From NCBI GenBank assembly GCA_028877215.1, contig JAPPFJ010000002.1:1-64000 (forward strand): a stretch of 64,000 nt of DNA, read 5' to 3'. The notes under the pieces were generated by a model. The model ran no database searches. It worked only from the letters and a program-made list of their open reading frames with translations, and was not told the DNA's origin. Each line of letters starts with the position of its first letter. The stretch's first letter is position 1. This stretch comes from Gemmatimonadota bacterium. GTDB lineage: Bacteria > Latescibacterota > UBA2968 > GCA-2709665. Of the stretch, positions 8,455 to 17,472 are shown piece by piece. A program made the translations under genes and the position numbers.

Positions 8455-11400
8455 TTGGAAAAGACATCGTTCGACCTACATGACGAGGCAGCCGCCGCGG
8501 TGATGGGAAACGCCGCGTCTGGTGAGTTGCGCGAAATCGAAAGCATTCGCGTTCGCCTCGGCAAGCTCCTTGGAGATCTCGATGGATTCAGCTTTCACCA
8601 GGTGGCGGCGCCCTTGGCCGGTCTGCTGACGCGACAGGAGAATCAGAGCGCGACTACCCGCATTGAAATGTTAATTCATCTGGCTGCGCTAGTTTGCCGT
8701 GGGAACAAAAAGCCAAGTCCACGACGTCTGCGGGATTGGCTGAACACGAGGGTCTTCAGGGATCCCATTTCGCAACTTGAGGTCCCAATTGAAGATGTCT
8801 TCGTCTCCAACGTAGGAACGTGGTTCGGAAACGTCCGCCTGTTCGAGGGCCGTTGGCATGGCAACTCAGACAGTGTGCAGGTGTGTGTCGAGACATTGCT
8901 TAGCCTAGAGGAACGTCCTTGGGTGATGCAATCGCTACGACACGCGATGGCAATGCTGAGGTTGAGCGAATGTATCGCTGATCGCGCCGGGGTCGTGCGG
9001 TATTCTAGTACGACAAGTAGGCCGAGAGAGTCGATTAACATCAGTCTTTCAGATGTGGATGAATCCAGCGATCTTGTCATTTTCAGTGACGATGAGTTGG
9101 TTGCCTGTGGTGTAGATCCTGTAGATCTCTGCCCGTTCGTGTTTCAAGGACACCACGCGAAGTTGCTCACCGGACAATCAATTGGCCATACGGCACTGGA
9201 ACGACGGCCCTTGTTGAGGTCTAGGGGCAAGACGACTGTAGTACTCCCGACAGCTATCGGTGCGGCTATAAGACGATACGTTATCGAACGTGCTTTAACG
9301 GCGGGGGATCTCCGGCTGTTTCATTCGACATACCACTTGGCACAGTTCAGTGAAGTTTTCCGCTTGGGGCGAGCGGATTGGGACATTGAGTTCGTGAGGA
9401 TGCTCGAGTCAGATACGGACGATGGTCTGCGTGAGTTCGTTGGAACCTTCGATGACGACGGGTTCGTCCATTTGCTTTATGTCCCTGATAATTTCGAGGC
9501 CATTGTCGCCGATGGACTTGCAAGCATTCACAAGCTACAGGATGTGGTGCGGGGCCGAATCCATGAACGCGTGGCCCTACTTGCACGCAAGGCGGGTTGC
9601 CGGAAAGGGCTGACGGTGCTGGTTCATGGCGGCATCGGGCGGGAATTCGAGCCGGTTTGGGGAGATCTTCCGGATAGATGGCATCAGCTTTGCATATCCG
9701 CCTTCGACTTCATGCTCCTGGGAGGCGAGCCCGACTTCACTGCGTTGAGGGCTTGGAAACTTCTCCAGAGCGTCGACGAACTTGAAGCAGAGGGCGTCGT
9801 CTTTCCGAACCTCCGCGGGTTCTTAAACCTTGTCGCCTTCTCGTACCATGTGAATTTTGAACTCGTACCAGAGAACATGAGACTGGGACCGATATATCTA
9901 CACAGCGACTTTATCTTGCCGCTACGCCGCACGATCCGTACCGTGCTCGATCGGCATGCTTTAATCTCACCCAGTGGCAAATCATGGGTCGATGTCCAGC
10001 GTGAAGCTCTGCGCCGTCAGGTCGGCGAAGCGCAACGTCGATCGGTATACCTAAGTCGCCTGCATCGGGCAAGTCGAGAGTTCTTGGCCTGCGTCAAATC
10101 CACGTCGCGACCTTGGTGGGTCCATTGCCGGCAGCTTCCTGAAACCGGCTGGCACCATGACATCGTATTTGGTATTCTTGAGATGGTCCTTGGCTGGCTC
10201 GCTCGATTGGTCCCTGCGTTCGAAGAACGAAACGCCACGTTACCGACCGGTCCTGTCGCCATTCGGATCCAATTTCCGGACATTGAGACGTTCCGTCAGC
10301 GTGATTGTCAACTTAAGGATACACCCGCTGCTCCACGTGTCGCTGTGGAAGATGGAGTGATCTCGATCGAATGCGTGTCGAGGTACCTGCACAGTTTTCT
10401 AAGCACGGGCAATCTCGGGGACCGCTTGATGATTGCCTCACTGGCACGAGGCGTAGATATGTTGTGTGGCAACGAGGGTGTCTTGGATGCTGGAACGGAG
10501 GAATGGGTGTACGCAGTGGTCGGATCCGAAAACGCTCGGTTCCTTAAGATGACACCCAGCCCGACACTGGAAGATGCGATTTATGACGTTGTCTCGCTTC
10601 CGCAGTTGCGACTCGTGATGCCGGAGGATCGCGGCAGGAGTCGCACAGACCTGGCACGTCGGGCGGGATTCGATGGAGAACCCGGTTCTATTCCGTCGTC
10701 CCAGGCCTGTGAGCTTCTCAATGACGCGGTGGATGAGGTCTGGATGCGCATCAGATCGCGGCTCGTCGAACTGTCCCGAGAGAGCGTCGTCGAACGATCG
10801 CTTATGAATTACGTCGCTGCCCGGAAGGAGCATCGAGATTGGATGCGTTCGATGGCGGCACAGCTCTCCTTGTATGACTATTCGGCGGTGATGGCCTACG
10901 CAAACGACCGCGCCTTACGCCGAGATACTGCAGCATTGGCTTCCAGGGTTATAGCGGAAATGGCGCTGTGCACTTCGTCATATGGTACGGGGTCAGCCTG
11001 CGCAGGGTCGGACCTCGACTTTCTAGTTGCGGAGGTTTCAACGCTTCTGGAATGCGCCGTGCAGAGCGATGCGCTGCGTTTCGGTTTGGCGACACGTCCG
11101 CCGACTATGCACTTGAATGGTTCCTTCGGATTCGACCAGTCGGCAACGGTGGCGACTAAATTGCTTACGACCGAACATTGGCAACGTACATTTCGGGATG
11201 CGGCGAAGGATGAGAGAGCCGGAGGTGAAGGTGACGACGACGATGAGTTGGCGGATCCCGACTTCCCGTCCGCCTTTTTGGCGGAGTTTGGCCTTACGCT
11301 AGAACACTATGGGTCGTTTATCCATCTAGTCACCTTGGAAGCGCTGGAGAGCAACGTAGCGCATTTGAGACTTCGGAAAACCGAAGTTTTGCAGCGACTA

Positions 11401-12177
11401 AGACAATCCGGCGCAACAAATCCGAATCGTGCGTTCGATGCGTTTGCGCTTGCTCCAAGGGCAGAGTGGAATGAGAAACATCCTGAAAACGCTGAGCCAA
11501 GAGACTGGTGGCCTTGGCGATACAACAGACGCCTGTCCATTATGCGGCGTCCGCTTGTTCAGTTGTCAAACGAGATCGATCCAACGGTTATCATATTTCC
11601 TTCGATAATCGGAGGGACATTGCGCTACGTTTGCCAAGCTGCATTCGGTGATCTTCCAGGCACTCTTTTTGATAGTCGAGAAATGAACGCATGCATCGGA
11701 AGAGCGGCGGACAGGAGTGGGCACGAGTTCGCGCGTAGGGTAGAAAGGCAACTCGGCGAACTGGGATGGAAGACGAAGCGCGAAGTGAGCCTCACGCGAT
11801 TCGGCGGCGACAAGGATCTTGGAGATATCGATGTCTTGGCTTGGCAACCGGCTAATGGGCTGGTCTACGCTGTCGAGTGTAAAAGCCTCCGGCTCGACCG
11901 TACCTGCGGCGAGATAGCGGGGCGCTTGGCGGAATATTCTTCAGGGACTTTTGACGGAAAGCGCTCCCTATTGCAGAGACATCTCGACAGAGTTTCATAT
12001 CTCGAATCCAATCGCAGCCGGCTTGCGGCAGTCGTTGGTATTCCTGCAGATGCGTTGACGTTGCGTTCGGCATTGGTGACGGAACAGCTCTTTTCGATGC
12101 AGTTTGCTGGAAAAGCGCGAGAGATGTTAGATCTCGTGACAGACTATGAACTGCTTGAATCAGCATTTTCAAATTGA
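8455..12177 (+). CDS. large orphan protein with C-terminal PD-(D/E)XK nuclease motif
   Basis: A 1240-residue protein I do not recognise as a whole. The C-terminus carries a restriction-endonuclease-like active site: a helix with GHEFARRVERQLGELGW (from about residue 1088), then GDIDVLAW with D1124 and D1126, then VECKSL with E1141 and K1143, the D...ExK pattern of PD-(D/E)XK nucleases. The first ~1000 residues show no P-loop, helicase or methylase motif and no membrane span; an acidic GDDDDE patch lies near residue 926. It starts with TTG at 8455, with AGGAG 8 bases upstream. Codon use is less GC-biased than in flanking genes and both sides are gene-poor, suggesting horizontal transfer. A defence or DNA-processing role is an inference; it could also be a single-strand or RNA nuclease. 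Confidence 0.75.
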   Translation: MEKTSFDLHDEAAAAVMGNAASGELREIESIRVRLGKLLGDLDGFSFHQVAAPLAGLLTRQENQSATTRIEMLIHLAALVCRGNKKPSPRRLRDWLNTRVFRDPISQLEVPIEDVFVSNVGTWFGNVRLFEGRWHGNSDSVQVCVETLLSLEERPWVMQSLRHAMAMLRLSECIADRAGVVRYSSTTSRPRESINISLSDVDESSDLVIFSDDELVACGVDPVDLCPFVFQGHHAKLLTGQSIGHTALERRPLLRSRGKTTVVLPTAIGAAIRRYVIERALTAGDLRLFHSTYHLAQFSEVFRLGRADWDIEFVRMLESDTDDGLREFVGTFDDDGFVHLLYVPDNFEAIVADGLASIHKLQDVVRGRIHERVALLARKAGCRKGLTVLVHGGIGREFEPVWGDLPDRWHQLCISAFDFMLLGGEPDFTALRAWKLLQSVDELEAEGVVFPNLRGFLNLVAFSYHVNFELVPENMRLGPIYLHSDFILPLRRTIRTVLDRHALISPSGKSWVDVQREALRRQVGEAQRRSVYLSRLHRASREFLACVKSTSRPWWVHCRQLPETGWHHDIVFGILEMVLGWLARLVPAFEERNATLPTGPVAIRIQFPDIETFRQRDCQLKDTPAAPRVAVEDGVISIECVSRYLHSFLSTGNLGDRLMIASLARGVDMLCGNEGVLDAGTEEWVYAVVGSENARFLKMTPSPTLEDAIYDVVSLPQLRLVMPEDRGRSRTDLARRAGFDGEPGSIPSSQACELLNDAVDEVWMRIRSRLVELSRESVVERSLMNYVAARKEHRDWMRSMAAQLSLYDYSAVMAYANDRALRRDTAALASRVIAEMALCTSSYGTGSACAGSDLDFLVAEVSTLLECAVQSDALRFGLATRPPTMHLNGSFGFDQSATVATKLLTTEHWQRTFRDAAKDERAGGEGDDDDELADPDFPSAFLAEFGLTLEHYGSFIHLVTLEALESNVAHLRLRKTEVLQRLRQSGATNPNRAFDAFALAPRAEWNEKHPENAEPRDWWPWRYNRRLSIMRRPLVQLSNEIDPTVIIFPSIIGGTLRYVCQAAFGDLPGTLFDSREMNACIGRAADRSGHEFARRVERQLGELGWKTKREVSLTRFGGDKDLGDIDVLAWQPANGLVYAVECKSLRLDRTCGEIAGRLAEYSSGTFDGKRSLLQRHLDRVSYLESNRSRLAAVVGIPADALTLRSALVTEQLFSMQFAGKAREMLDLVTDYELLESAFSN

Positions 12178-12597
12178 GGTCTCGAGGACAGTTCCAACTC
12201 TTGGCAGGGGCTCGGTTCATGCAGTCCCACCGCTAAGTGCTGCAAGAACGTGTCTTCGCCGATCGGGCGAGTTCAACAAACGCAGCGTGATACCGGGAAG
12301 AAGCTCTGAGCATGGCCATGGAGCACTAGACATAGGCACGGGCGTAGGGACGACCGGCAAAAATACTAGCACACGTCTTTGCGAGAATGTGCCAATTGAA
12401 TGCCGACCAGAGAGTTGGATGAAAAGGGAGATTCGCAGCGCGCGGAAGACGAACAAGTAGATCATTGTAAACTAAAGCAAACTTAGCAAAGCTTCTCTGG
12501 TCGATTTGTCCGAGGGCGGTCGATCTGAACCTGATCCGGGGTTCAACATCTGCCCGGGAATCAGGATATCGGAGGTTTGTGCCGGACCAGACTCAAC
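12178..12597. other. gene-free region right of the island
   Basis: About 420 bases with mixed composition and no supported gene or repeat. It separates the large orphan gene from a terminator and the convergent IorA-like gene. Confidence 0.5.
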
Positions 12598-12643
12598 GGG
12601 TTCGTATGGGATTCGACACTGTCCCGGGCGAACCCTTTTTTTT
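12598..12643 (+). terminator. rho-independent terminator
   Basis: GGGTTCG at 12598-12604 pairs with CGAACCC at 12629-12635, followed by eight T. The loop is long (24 bases). It would end plus-strand transcription from the large orphan gene. Confidence 0.5.
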
Positions 12644-12650
12644 GCGCCGC

Positions 12651-14267
12651 TCAGTCCACCGGCTCACAACGCCTTCGAATCGTGACCAGACCGAGGCCTT
12701 CGGTCTGTAACGCTTCCCGGAAGATACCGCGCATCCGTGACTCAGGATCCGTTTCTTCGACCGTCCAGACCGAGTCGACGCCGCAGGCCGCGGCCAGATT
12801 GTTGATGCCAACGACAGGACCGGGTTTTCCAGCGACCGGGACGCCCCGATCGGGGGTGGGCTGGCCTCCGGTCGTGAGTGAACCGGCGTTGTCGAGTACC
12901 ACAAGCAACAGATTGGCGCCGGTCGATCCGGCATGGATCAACGCGTTTACGCTGCTGTGGTAGAAGGCCGAGTCGCCCGTAACGGCCACGGCCCGTTCTC
13001 CCACGCCTGCCTTCTGGAGTCCCAGCGCCGCGCCGACGGCGGATCCCATGCACAGCTTGGTGTCGAGATATTTCGCGGCAATCACTACGCAGCCGGGATC
13101 GGCGGTGAGGAACGGGTTCTGACCCAGGGCGGCCGCTTCCTCACGCAGCGCGGCGAGGATTTCATTGTACGGGCAGCCGGCGCAATGCGATTTTCGGTAT
13201 GGCTTTTCCTCCTCCCAGCCGGCTTCGGTGTATACACGCTTTGGAGCCAGGCCGGGCAGACACGCCGAAAGTGCTTTCTGAATCTGCCATCGGAAAAGTT
13301 CACCTTCTCCGGGCACATGTCCACTGCGTTTGCCGAGGACGCCTGGCGTGACCTGCCCGTCGTACCCGATGGTCTTGATGCCGTCTTCCAGATACGGGTC
13401 CACTTCTTCAAGCACCAGGACCTGCGTGCAACGCCTGAGAAAGTTCGTGATCAGGCTCCTGGGAAGGGGATACAGGGAGCCGATCTTGAGGAGCCGGAGT
13501 CCCGTCGTATCCGCACCTTCAAGCGCGTCCTGAAGTTTGGTGTGGACGAATCCTGGCGCGATGACGCCCAGTTCTCCGGCGCCGTCGATACGGTTGAAGG
13601 GAATTTCCTCGAACGTCCGGGAGATGTCCTTGAGATTGCGATGGAGCCGCCGGTGGTTTGGGATGCAGTTGGAAAGGGACGAAATCCAGCGCATCGGTTC
13701 CCGGTCCGGATCCAGCGCGTGAAGGGACGCGGGTCTGCGGATCGGGGGCTGGTCGGCTTCGCAGACGCTGAAGCTCCGGGTGATGCGCAGGATTACGACC
13801 GTACGGAACGACTCGGAGAAGCCGAAAGCCCAACGCATCATCCGCCGGCCTTCCGCCGGCGTCGCGGGCTCGAGCATGGGGATTTCGGCAAGGGGTGCGA
13901 AAAAACGGCCGTCCTGTTCATTCTGCGACCCCCACGCGCCGGGATCGTCGCCCATGAGGATCACCAGCCCGGCGTGTACCCCGGTCATATTCAGCACCAT
14001 AAGGGTATCCAGCGCCACGTTCATGCCCACGCTCTTCATGCACACAAGCGCCCGTTTGCCACCCTGCGAGACCCCTGCGGCGACGTCCAGGGCGATGCGT
14101 TCGTTCAGACACCATTCGGCATCGTGGCCGTATTCGGACGCCGTGTCGGACAGCGCCGTAAATGTGCCGGTGCCAGGTGAACCGGGATAGCCGGTAATGC
14201 AGCTGACTCCGGCCTCGATTGCGCCCCAGGCCAGTGCCGTGTCTCCGTTGATTCGCATTGCATTCAT
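12651..14267 (-). CDS. indolepyruvate ferredoxin oxidoreductase alpha-like protein (IorA-like)
   Basis: A 538-residue thiamine-diphosphate enzyme of the 2-oxoacid:ferredoxin oxidoreductase family. N-terminal GYPGSPG is the pyrimidine-domain signature. The TPP region reads GDSAFYHSSVNAL, then DNAGSLTTGGQPTP. CAGCPY near residue 380 resembles the IorA cysteine motif. Classical IorA is about 600 residues and ends in a 2[4Fe-4S] ferredoxin domain; this one stops right after the TPP domain. No beta subunit (IorB) is nearby. GGAG six bases before the ATG at 14267 decides that start; another ATG lies at 14279. A partner ferredoxin and gamma-type subunit would have to be encoded elsewhere, or the enzyme acts as a decarboxylase. 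Confidence 0.75.
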   Translation of the reverse strand: MNAMRINGDTALAWGAIEAGVSCITGYPGSPGTGTFTALSDTASEYGHDAEWCLNERIALDVAAGVSQGGKRALVCMKSVGMNVALDTLMVLNMTGVHAGLVILMGDDPGAWGSQNEQDGRFFAPLAEIPMLEPATPAEGRRMMRWAFGFSESFRTVVILRITRSFSVCEADQPPIRRPASLHALDPDREPMRWISSLSNCIPNHRRLHRNLKDISRTFEEIPFNRIDGAGELGVIAPGFVHTKLQDALEGADTTGLRLLKIGSLYPLPRSLITNFLRRCTQVLVLEEVDPYLEDGIKTIGYDGQVTPGVLGKRSGHVPGEGELFRWQIQKALSACLPGLAPKRVYTEAGWEEEKPYRKSHCAGCPYNEILAALREEAAALGQNPFLTADPGCVVIAAKYLDTKLCMGSAVGAALGLQKAGVGERAVAVTGDSAFYHSSVNALIHAGSTGANLLLVVLDNAGSLTTGGQPTPDRGVPVAGKPGPVVGINNLAAACGVDSVWTVEETDPESRMRGIFREALQTEGLGLVTIRRRCEPVD

Positions 14268-14576
14268 CGGGTTCTCCATTGGGAATTGCCGCGAAATTGG
14301 ACGAAAGGACGATGGTACCCGTACACTCGAGGCTTGTCAAGCGTTAACCTCCATTCGTACGTCTTTGTGGACGTTAATTCGAATATGTTCGTGTTGTTAG
14401 AGGCGGTGAGACGGTAGCCGTAAGAGGTTAGAGATGACCCGCCTCGTTGGGTTTCAATTCTTGCCGGAGGCATTGACGAGGAACAGATCGGCAAAGACTC
14501 CTTCTCCCGTCTCCCCGACTTTTGGCTTTTTCTCCTCCCGTCTCCCGGCTTACGTCTCCCCTTCTTCGACTGATCG
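14268..14576. other. intergenic region upstream of the IorA-like gene
   Basis: About 309 bases without a gene. It carries a promoter for the IorA-like gene (14312-14340) and, near 14500-14560, a pyrimidine-rich run of repeated CTCCCGTCTCCC-like blocks next to the end of the SLC13 gene. I see nothing else. Confidence 0.5.
14312..14340 (-). promoter_or_regulatory. sigma-70-type promoter
   Basis: Read on the minus strand: TTGACA (14340-14335), a 17-base spacer, TACCAT (14317-14312). It lies 45 bases before the ATG of the IorA-like gene. Confidence 0.5.
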
Positions 14577-15953
14577 TCAGATCAATCCAATGAGCCGCCA
14601 GTAGAGGAAGTTGAGGGGCAGGAGTAACAGGAGCGAGACCAGCGCAAGAAGAACCATGAGACGGATGAACTGGCCCATATGCACGTAGCGGAAGCTGTAC
14701 GCCAGGATGAACGGCGCCGCCTGGTACGGAAAGAATCCGCAGCTTGCGACAATGGCCATACACAGGGCGGCGGGAAGCGGCGCCATGCCCGTCTGGGCGG
14801 CGACGTCCAGGAGGACGGGCGTGAGGATGGCGGCGACGGCAGCCGTGTCCGCCATAAAATTGAAGGGTAGAATGAAGGCGGAAAGCACACCTAGCTGTGT
14901 GAGCAGGCTGCCGTCGAAACGACCCAGCCACTCCGTGAACTGATTCGCAAGCAGGGGGCTGAAACCGGTGGTTTCGAGCGCGTGGCCAACGGAGAACGCC
15001 GCGGCGATGTAGATGAGCAGCGGAAAGTTGATCTTTTTCAGCAGGTCGGGATGCAGTGGCCCCAATCCGGGGAGATAACAGGCCAGAACGAGCCCCAGGC
15101 CCACGTAGGCCGGATGGATGCCGTGCAGCGCGTCTGTCGCCCACAGCAGGATGCCCGCAAGCAGGATGCACAGCGTTTTCTTCTCGGCGGGCGTAACGCG
15201 ATCGGGGACGTCGGCATCCACGTGGGGCTTTGACGGGATGCGTGCCGCACCCCGCAAGGGCAATAACAGGCGGATCAGCGCGTAACAGCACGCGACGCGG
15301 CACAGCGAAAAAACGGGAAAGAGATACAACGTCCACTGTCCCCAGTAAACGGTGATGTCGCGGGATTCCAGGACGCCGAAGACCACCAGGCTGGGCACCG
15401 AAGCCGTAAGAACGCCGGTGCCGCCGTAGTACGTGGAACAGGCCAGGGAGAGGATCAGCGCCGCGCTCACCCGTGATCCGGGCGGCTCTCCGAGCGTCCG
15501 CAGCAGCGTGACGATGAGGGGCATCAGGATCAGGATTCGCACGACCCCCGAGGGGATGAGAAGCGCGGAAAGCATGCCCAGGACGTGAAGCGCGAGGATG
15601 AGCCCGTTCAGGCTCCCGATGCGCCCCAGGACGAGGCGCGAGATCCGCGTTCCCAGCGGTGTTTCCGTGATGCCCAGGCTGAGGGCCATGCCGGCGAAGA
15701 TGAGCCAGACAGTCTTGCTGGAGAAGGGCCCGAAGGCCGTCTCGAACGGGAGTACGCCCAGGACGGGGAAGAGGACGATCATCAGCAGCGAGCTGTATTC
15801 CAGGGGGACGGGTTCGAAGGTCCAAAGCACGATCGTGGCAAGAGACAGCGCCAGCGCCAGACGCGGCACGGTATCGATGTCCGCCGGATACAGGATGACG
15901 AGCAGCGGCAGAAGAATGGCGAGAATCAGCCCGGCTGCGGTTTTTCGAGTCAT
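14577..15953 (-). CDS. SLC13/DASS family anion transporter
   Basis: A 458-residue polytopic membrane protein with about 11-12 hydrophobic segments, of the divalent anion:sodium symporter family (di- and tricarboxylates, sulfate). Seen features are FEPVPLEYSSLLM near the N-terminus, the two-fold arrangement of re-entrant loops, and a C-terminal half containing PFNFMADTAAVAAIL. Substrate serines of the SNT motifs are not obvious, so I cannot say which anion is carried. The ATG at 15953 heads the first membrane segment; an in-frame TTG at 15995 would add 14 polar residues and has no ribosome site. It is divergent from the GNAT gene at 16296. Confidence 0.85.
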   Translation of the reverse strand: MTRKTAAGLILAILLPLLVILYPADIDTVPRLALALSLATIVLWTFEPVPLEYSSLLMIVLFPVLGVLPFETAFGPFSSKTVWLIFAGMALSLGITETPLGTRISRLVLGRIGSLNGLILALHVLGMLSALLIPSGVVRILILMPLIVTLLRTLGEPPGSRVSAALILSLACSTYYGGTGVLTASVPSLVVFGVLESRDITVYWGQWTLYLFPVFSLCRVACCYALIRLLLPLRGAARIPSKPHVDADVPDRVTPAEKKTLCILLAGILLWATDALHGIHPAYVGLGLVLACYLPGLGPLHPDLLKKINFPLLIYIAAAFSVGHALETTGFSPLLANQFTEWLGRFDGSLLTQLGVLSAFILPFNFMADTAAVAAILTPVLLDVAAQTGMAPLPAALCMAIVASCGFFPYQAAPFILAYSFRYVHMGQFIRLMVLLALVSLLLLLPLNFLYWRLIGLI

Positions 15954-16295
15954 TCGCTGGAATGCCTTATTACGTTGACTGAAAACGAAAGACAAAAATA
16001 GAAAAAGAACTCGAAAAATGCAATGAAATTAACAGGTTATGCGTGTTAGCGGTCGTCGAGCGATGATTCCGACAGTTGAAACGAGCCGCGAAAGCACGAT
16101 AACAGGAACGTGTGATTCCGGCCGCATGTGCAGCTTGACTTAAATATAAGAACGTCGGTATTATCGTCACGGTACAAGTATAGATGGGTACCGTGACCGG
16201 GGCCCAATTCCCGCCGCAGTGTCTCACAGGAGATATGCCGCGAAGTGCCGTATACGCGTCATCCCAGGCATCGCCGTGACGAGACGAGGTCACAG
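15954..16295. other. divergent intergenic region
   Basis: 342 bases between the divergent SLC13 and GNAT genes. It contains a good plus-strand promoter (16135-16164). The part nearer the transporter is AT-rich but shows no clear minus-strand promoter. Confidence 0.5.
16135..16164 (+). promoter_or_regulatory. sigma-70-type promoter
   Basis: TTGACT at 16135-16140, an 18-base spacer, TATTAT at 16159-16164. It is placed to drive the GNAT gene at 16296. Confidence 0.6.
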
Positions 16296-16871
16296 ATGGA
16301 GTTCAAGATAGCATTAGAAACCGCCGATGTGCTGCCCGAATACGGCAGCGTGCCGATAGGCTTCGAAGTGAATAGCCGCTTTCGCGTCGAACGGGTATCC
16401 GGCGGCCTGGAGGGAATCCGGCTGATCGAGGAAGCCGTGAAGCCGCCCTATATCAAGGACTACGACCGGCCCGACGGCCCCGAACGATGGGCCCGCAAAC
16501 CGTGGGACCTGTCGAACTGGATCTTTCTGGGCGCGTTTCGGAACCGAGAGCGCATCGGCGGCGCGATCGTCGCCTTTCACGTCGATGACATGAACTATTG
16601 CGAAGGGCGGGAAGACCTCGCCGGCCTGTGGGACATTCGCGTCCGCCCGGACTACCGGGGACGGGGCGTCGGCAAGTCGCTGTTTCATCACGCCGAGTCC
16701 TGTGCCAGGAATCGTGGTTGCACTCAGTTGAAGATAGAAACCCAGAACATCAACGTCGCCGCCTGCCGCTTCTACGCGCGCATGGGGGCGCGGCTCGGCA
16801 AGATCAATATGTACGCCTATCATGCAGACGGCCTGGACGAGGTGGAACTGACCTGGTACAAGGAGCTGTAA
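16296..16871 (+). CDS. GNAT family N-acetyltransferase
   Basis: A 191-residue acetyltransferase with the acetyl-CoA pyrophosphate loop RGRGVGKSL after the strand LWDIRVRPDYRG (around residues 125-145), and the C-terminal ACRFYARMGARLG helix. The pattern WDIRVRPDYRGRG resembles streptothricin-type acetyltransferases, but small-molecule and protein acetylation cannot be separated from sequence. The ATG at 16296 follows GAGG at 16286-16289; an upstream in-frame ATG (16245) has none. It is transcribed from its own promoter. Confidence 0.8.
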   Translation: MEFKIALETADVLPEYGSVPIGFEVNSRFRVERVSGGLEGIRLIEEAVKPPYIKDYDRPDGPERWARKPWDLSNWIFLGAFRNRERIGGAIVAFHVDDMNYCEGREDLAGLWDIRVRPDYRGRGVGKSLFHHAESCARNRGCTQLKIETQNINVAACRFYARMGARLGKINMYAYHADGLDEVELTWYKEL

Positions 16872-17013
16872 TCCGGTGTCCATGTGGGGTCAGAATCGAA
16901 TTATGATGACACTTTACCGGGAGAGATCTATAGTTCGTATTCTGCGCTGCAGCAGTATAGCCTGTCGAAACGATTGCAGCGCCTGAGAAACGTGGTCACT
17001 GAGCATGCCTGCA

Positions 17014-17102
17014 TTGAGCTTGTCGAAATGTCGAAGTGCCCGCGTTTCTACATCCGTTCGGTCGCGTCAGACAGCCCTTCGCCGACCCTTCGACAGGCTC
17101 AG
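17014..17102. repeat. REP-like inverted repeat
   Basis: The left arm TTGAGCTTGTCGAA (17014-17027) is nearly the reverse complement of the right arm TTCGACAGGCTCAG (17089-17102). These arms are familiar from dispersed intergenic repeats in many bacteria. Confidence 0.6.
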
Positions 17103-17305
17103 GGAGCGGCTAAGGGCAGGGCAGAGCGCGATATGTCAGGAGCACACCGAACGGCTTGAATCCACCTATGTCGCAGGGATAAAGCCGCCACCCGTTTTGC
17201 CCTAGTGGCAATAGTCTCCAACGCAAACGTCCCCGTTCCCTTGAGATTCTCATCGTCCGAAATACATCAACTCTGCAAAGAATCATATATGTGCTATTCA
17301 CGAAG

Positions 17306-17334
17306 CCGATCTGAGAGTAGATCGGTGTTTTTTT
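17306..17334 (+). terminator. rho-independent terminator-like hairpin
   Basis: CCGATCT (17306-17312) pairs with AGATCGG (17319-17325) across a six-base loop, followed by TG and seven T. The nearest upstream plus-strand gene ends 435 bases earlier, so it may end an untranslated RNA or the long tail of the GNAT transcript. Confidence 0.5.
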
Positions 17335-17394
17335 GGCAACGTCCGGCATCCCGGCAATTGGTTGCAGGGGCTTCCCTGGTACGGGTGCATCCAC

Positions 17395-17423
17395 TTGACT
17401 TTCGAGGCCCGCCTTGGCATATT
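17395..17423 (+). promoter_or_regulatory. possible sigma-70-type promoter
   Basis: TTGACT at 17395-17400, a 17-base spacer, CATATT at 17418-17423, 49 bases before the ATG of the beta-propeller gene. Confidence 0.4.
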
Positions 17424-17472
17424 GGCAGCCGTTGTTCAGGCGGTATCTGATGCGTCTATGCGGAGGTCGGAC

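Larger units (their letters stand above)
16872..17472. other. 600-base intergenic region with repeat and hairpins
   Basis: No gene is supported. It contains an inverted repeat of a widespread intergenic type (17014-17102), a hairpin plus T-run (17306-17334) and a promoter-like pair (17395-17423) ahead of the beta-propeller gene. Confidence 0.5.

Noticed and set aside
12933..14180. Long plus-strand frame of 415 codons opposite the IorA-like gene
   Set aside because: It is an antisense shadow; the minus-strand frame has clear TPP-enzyme motifs.
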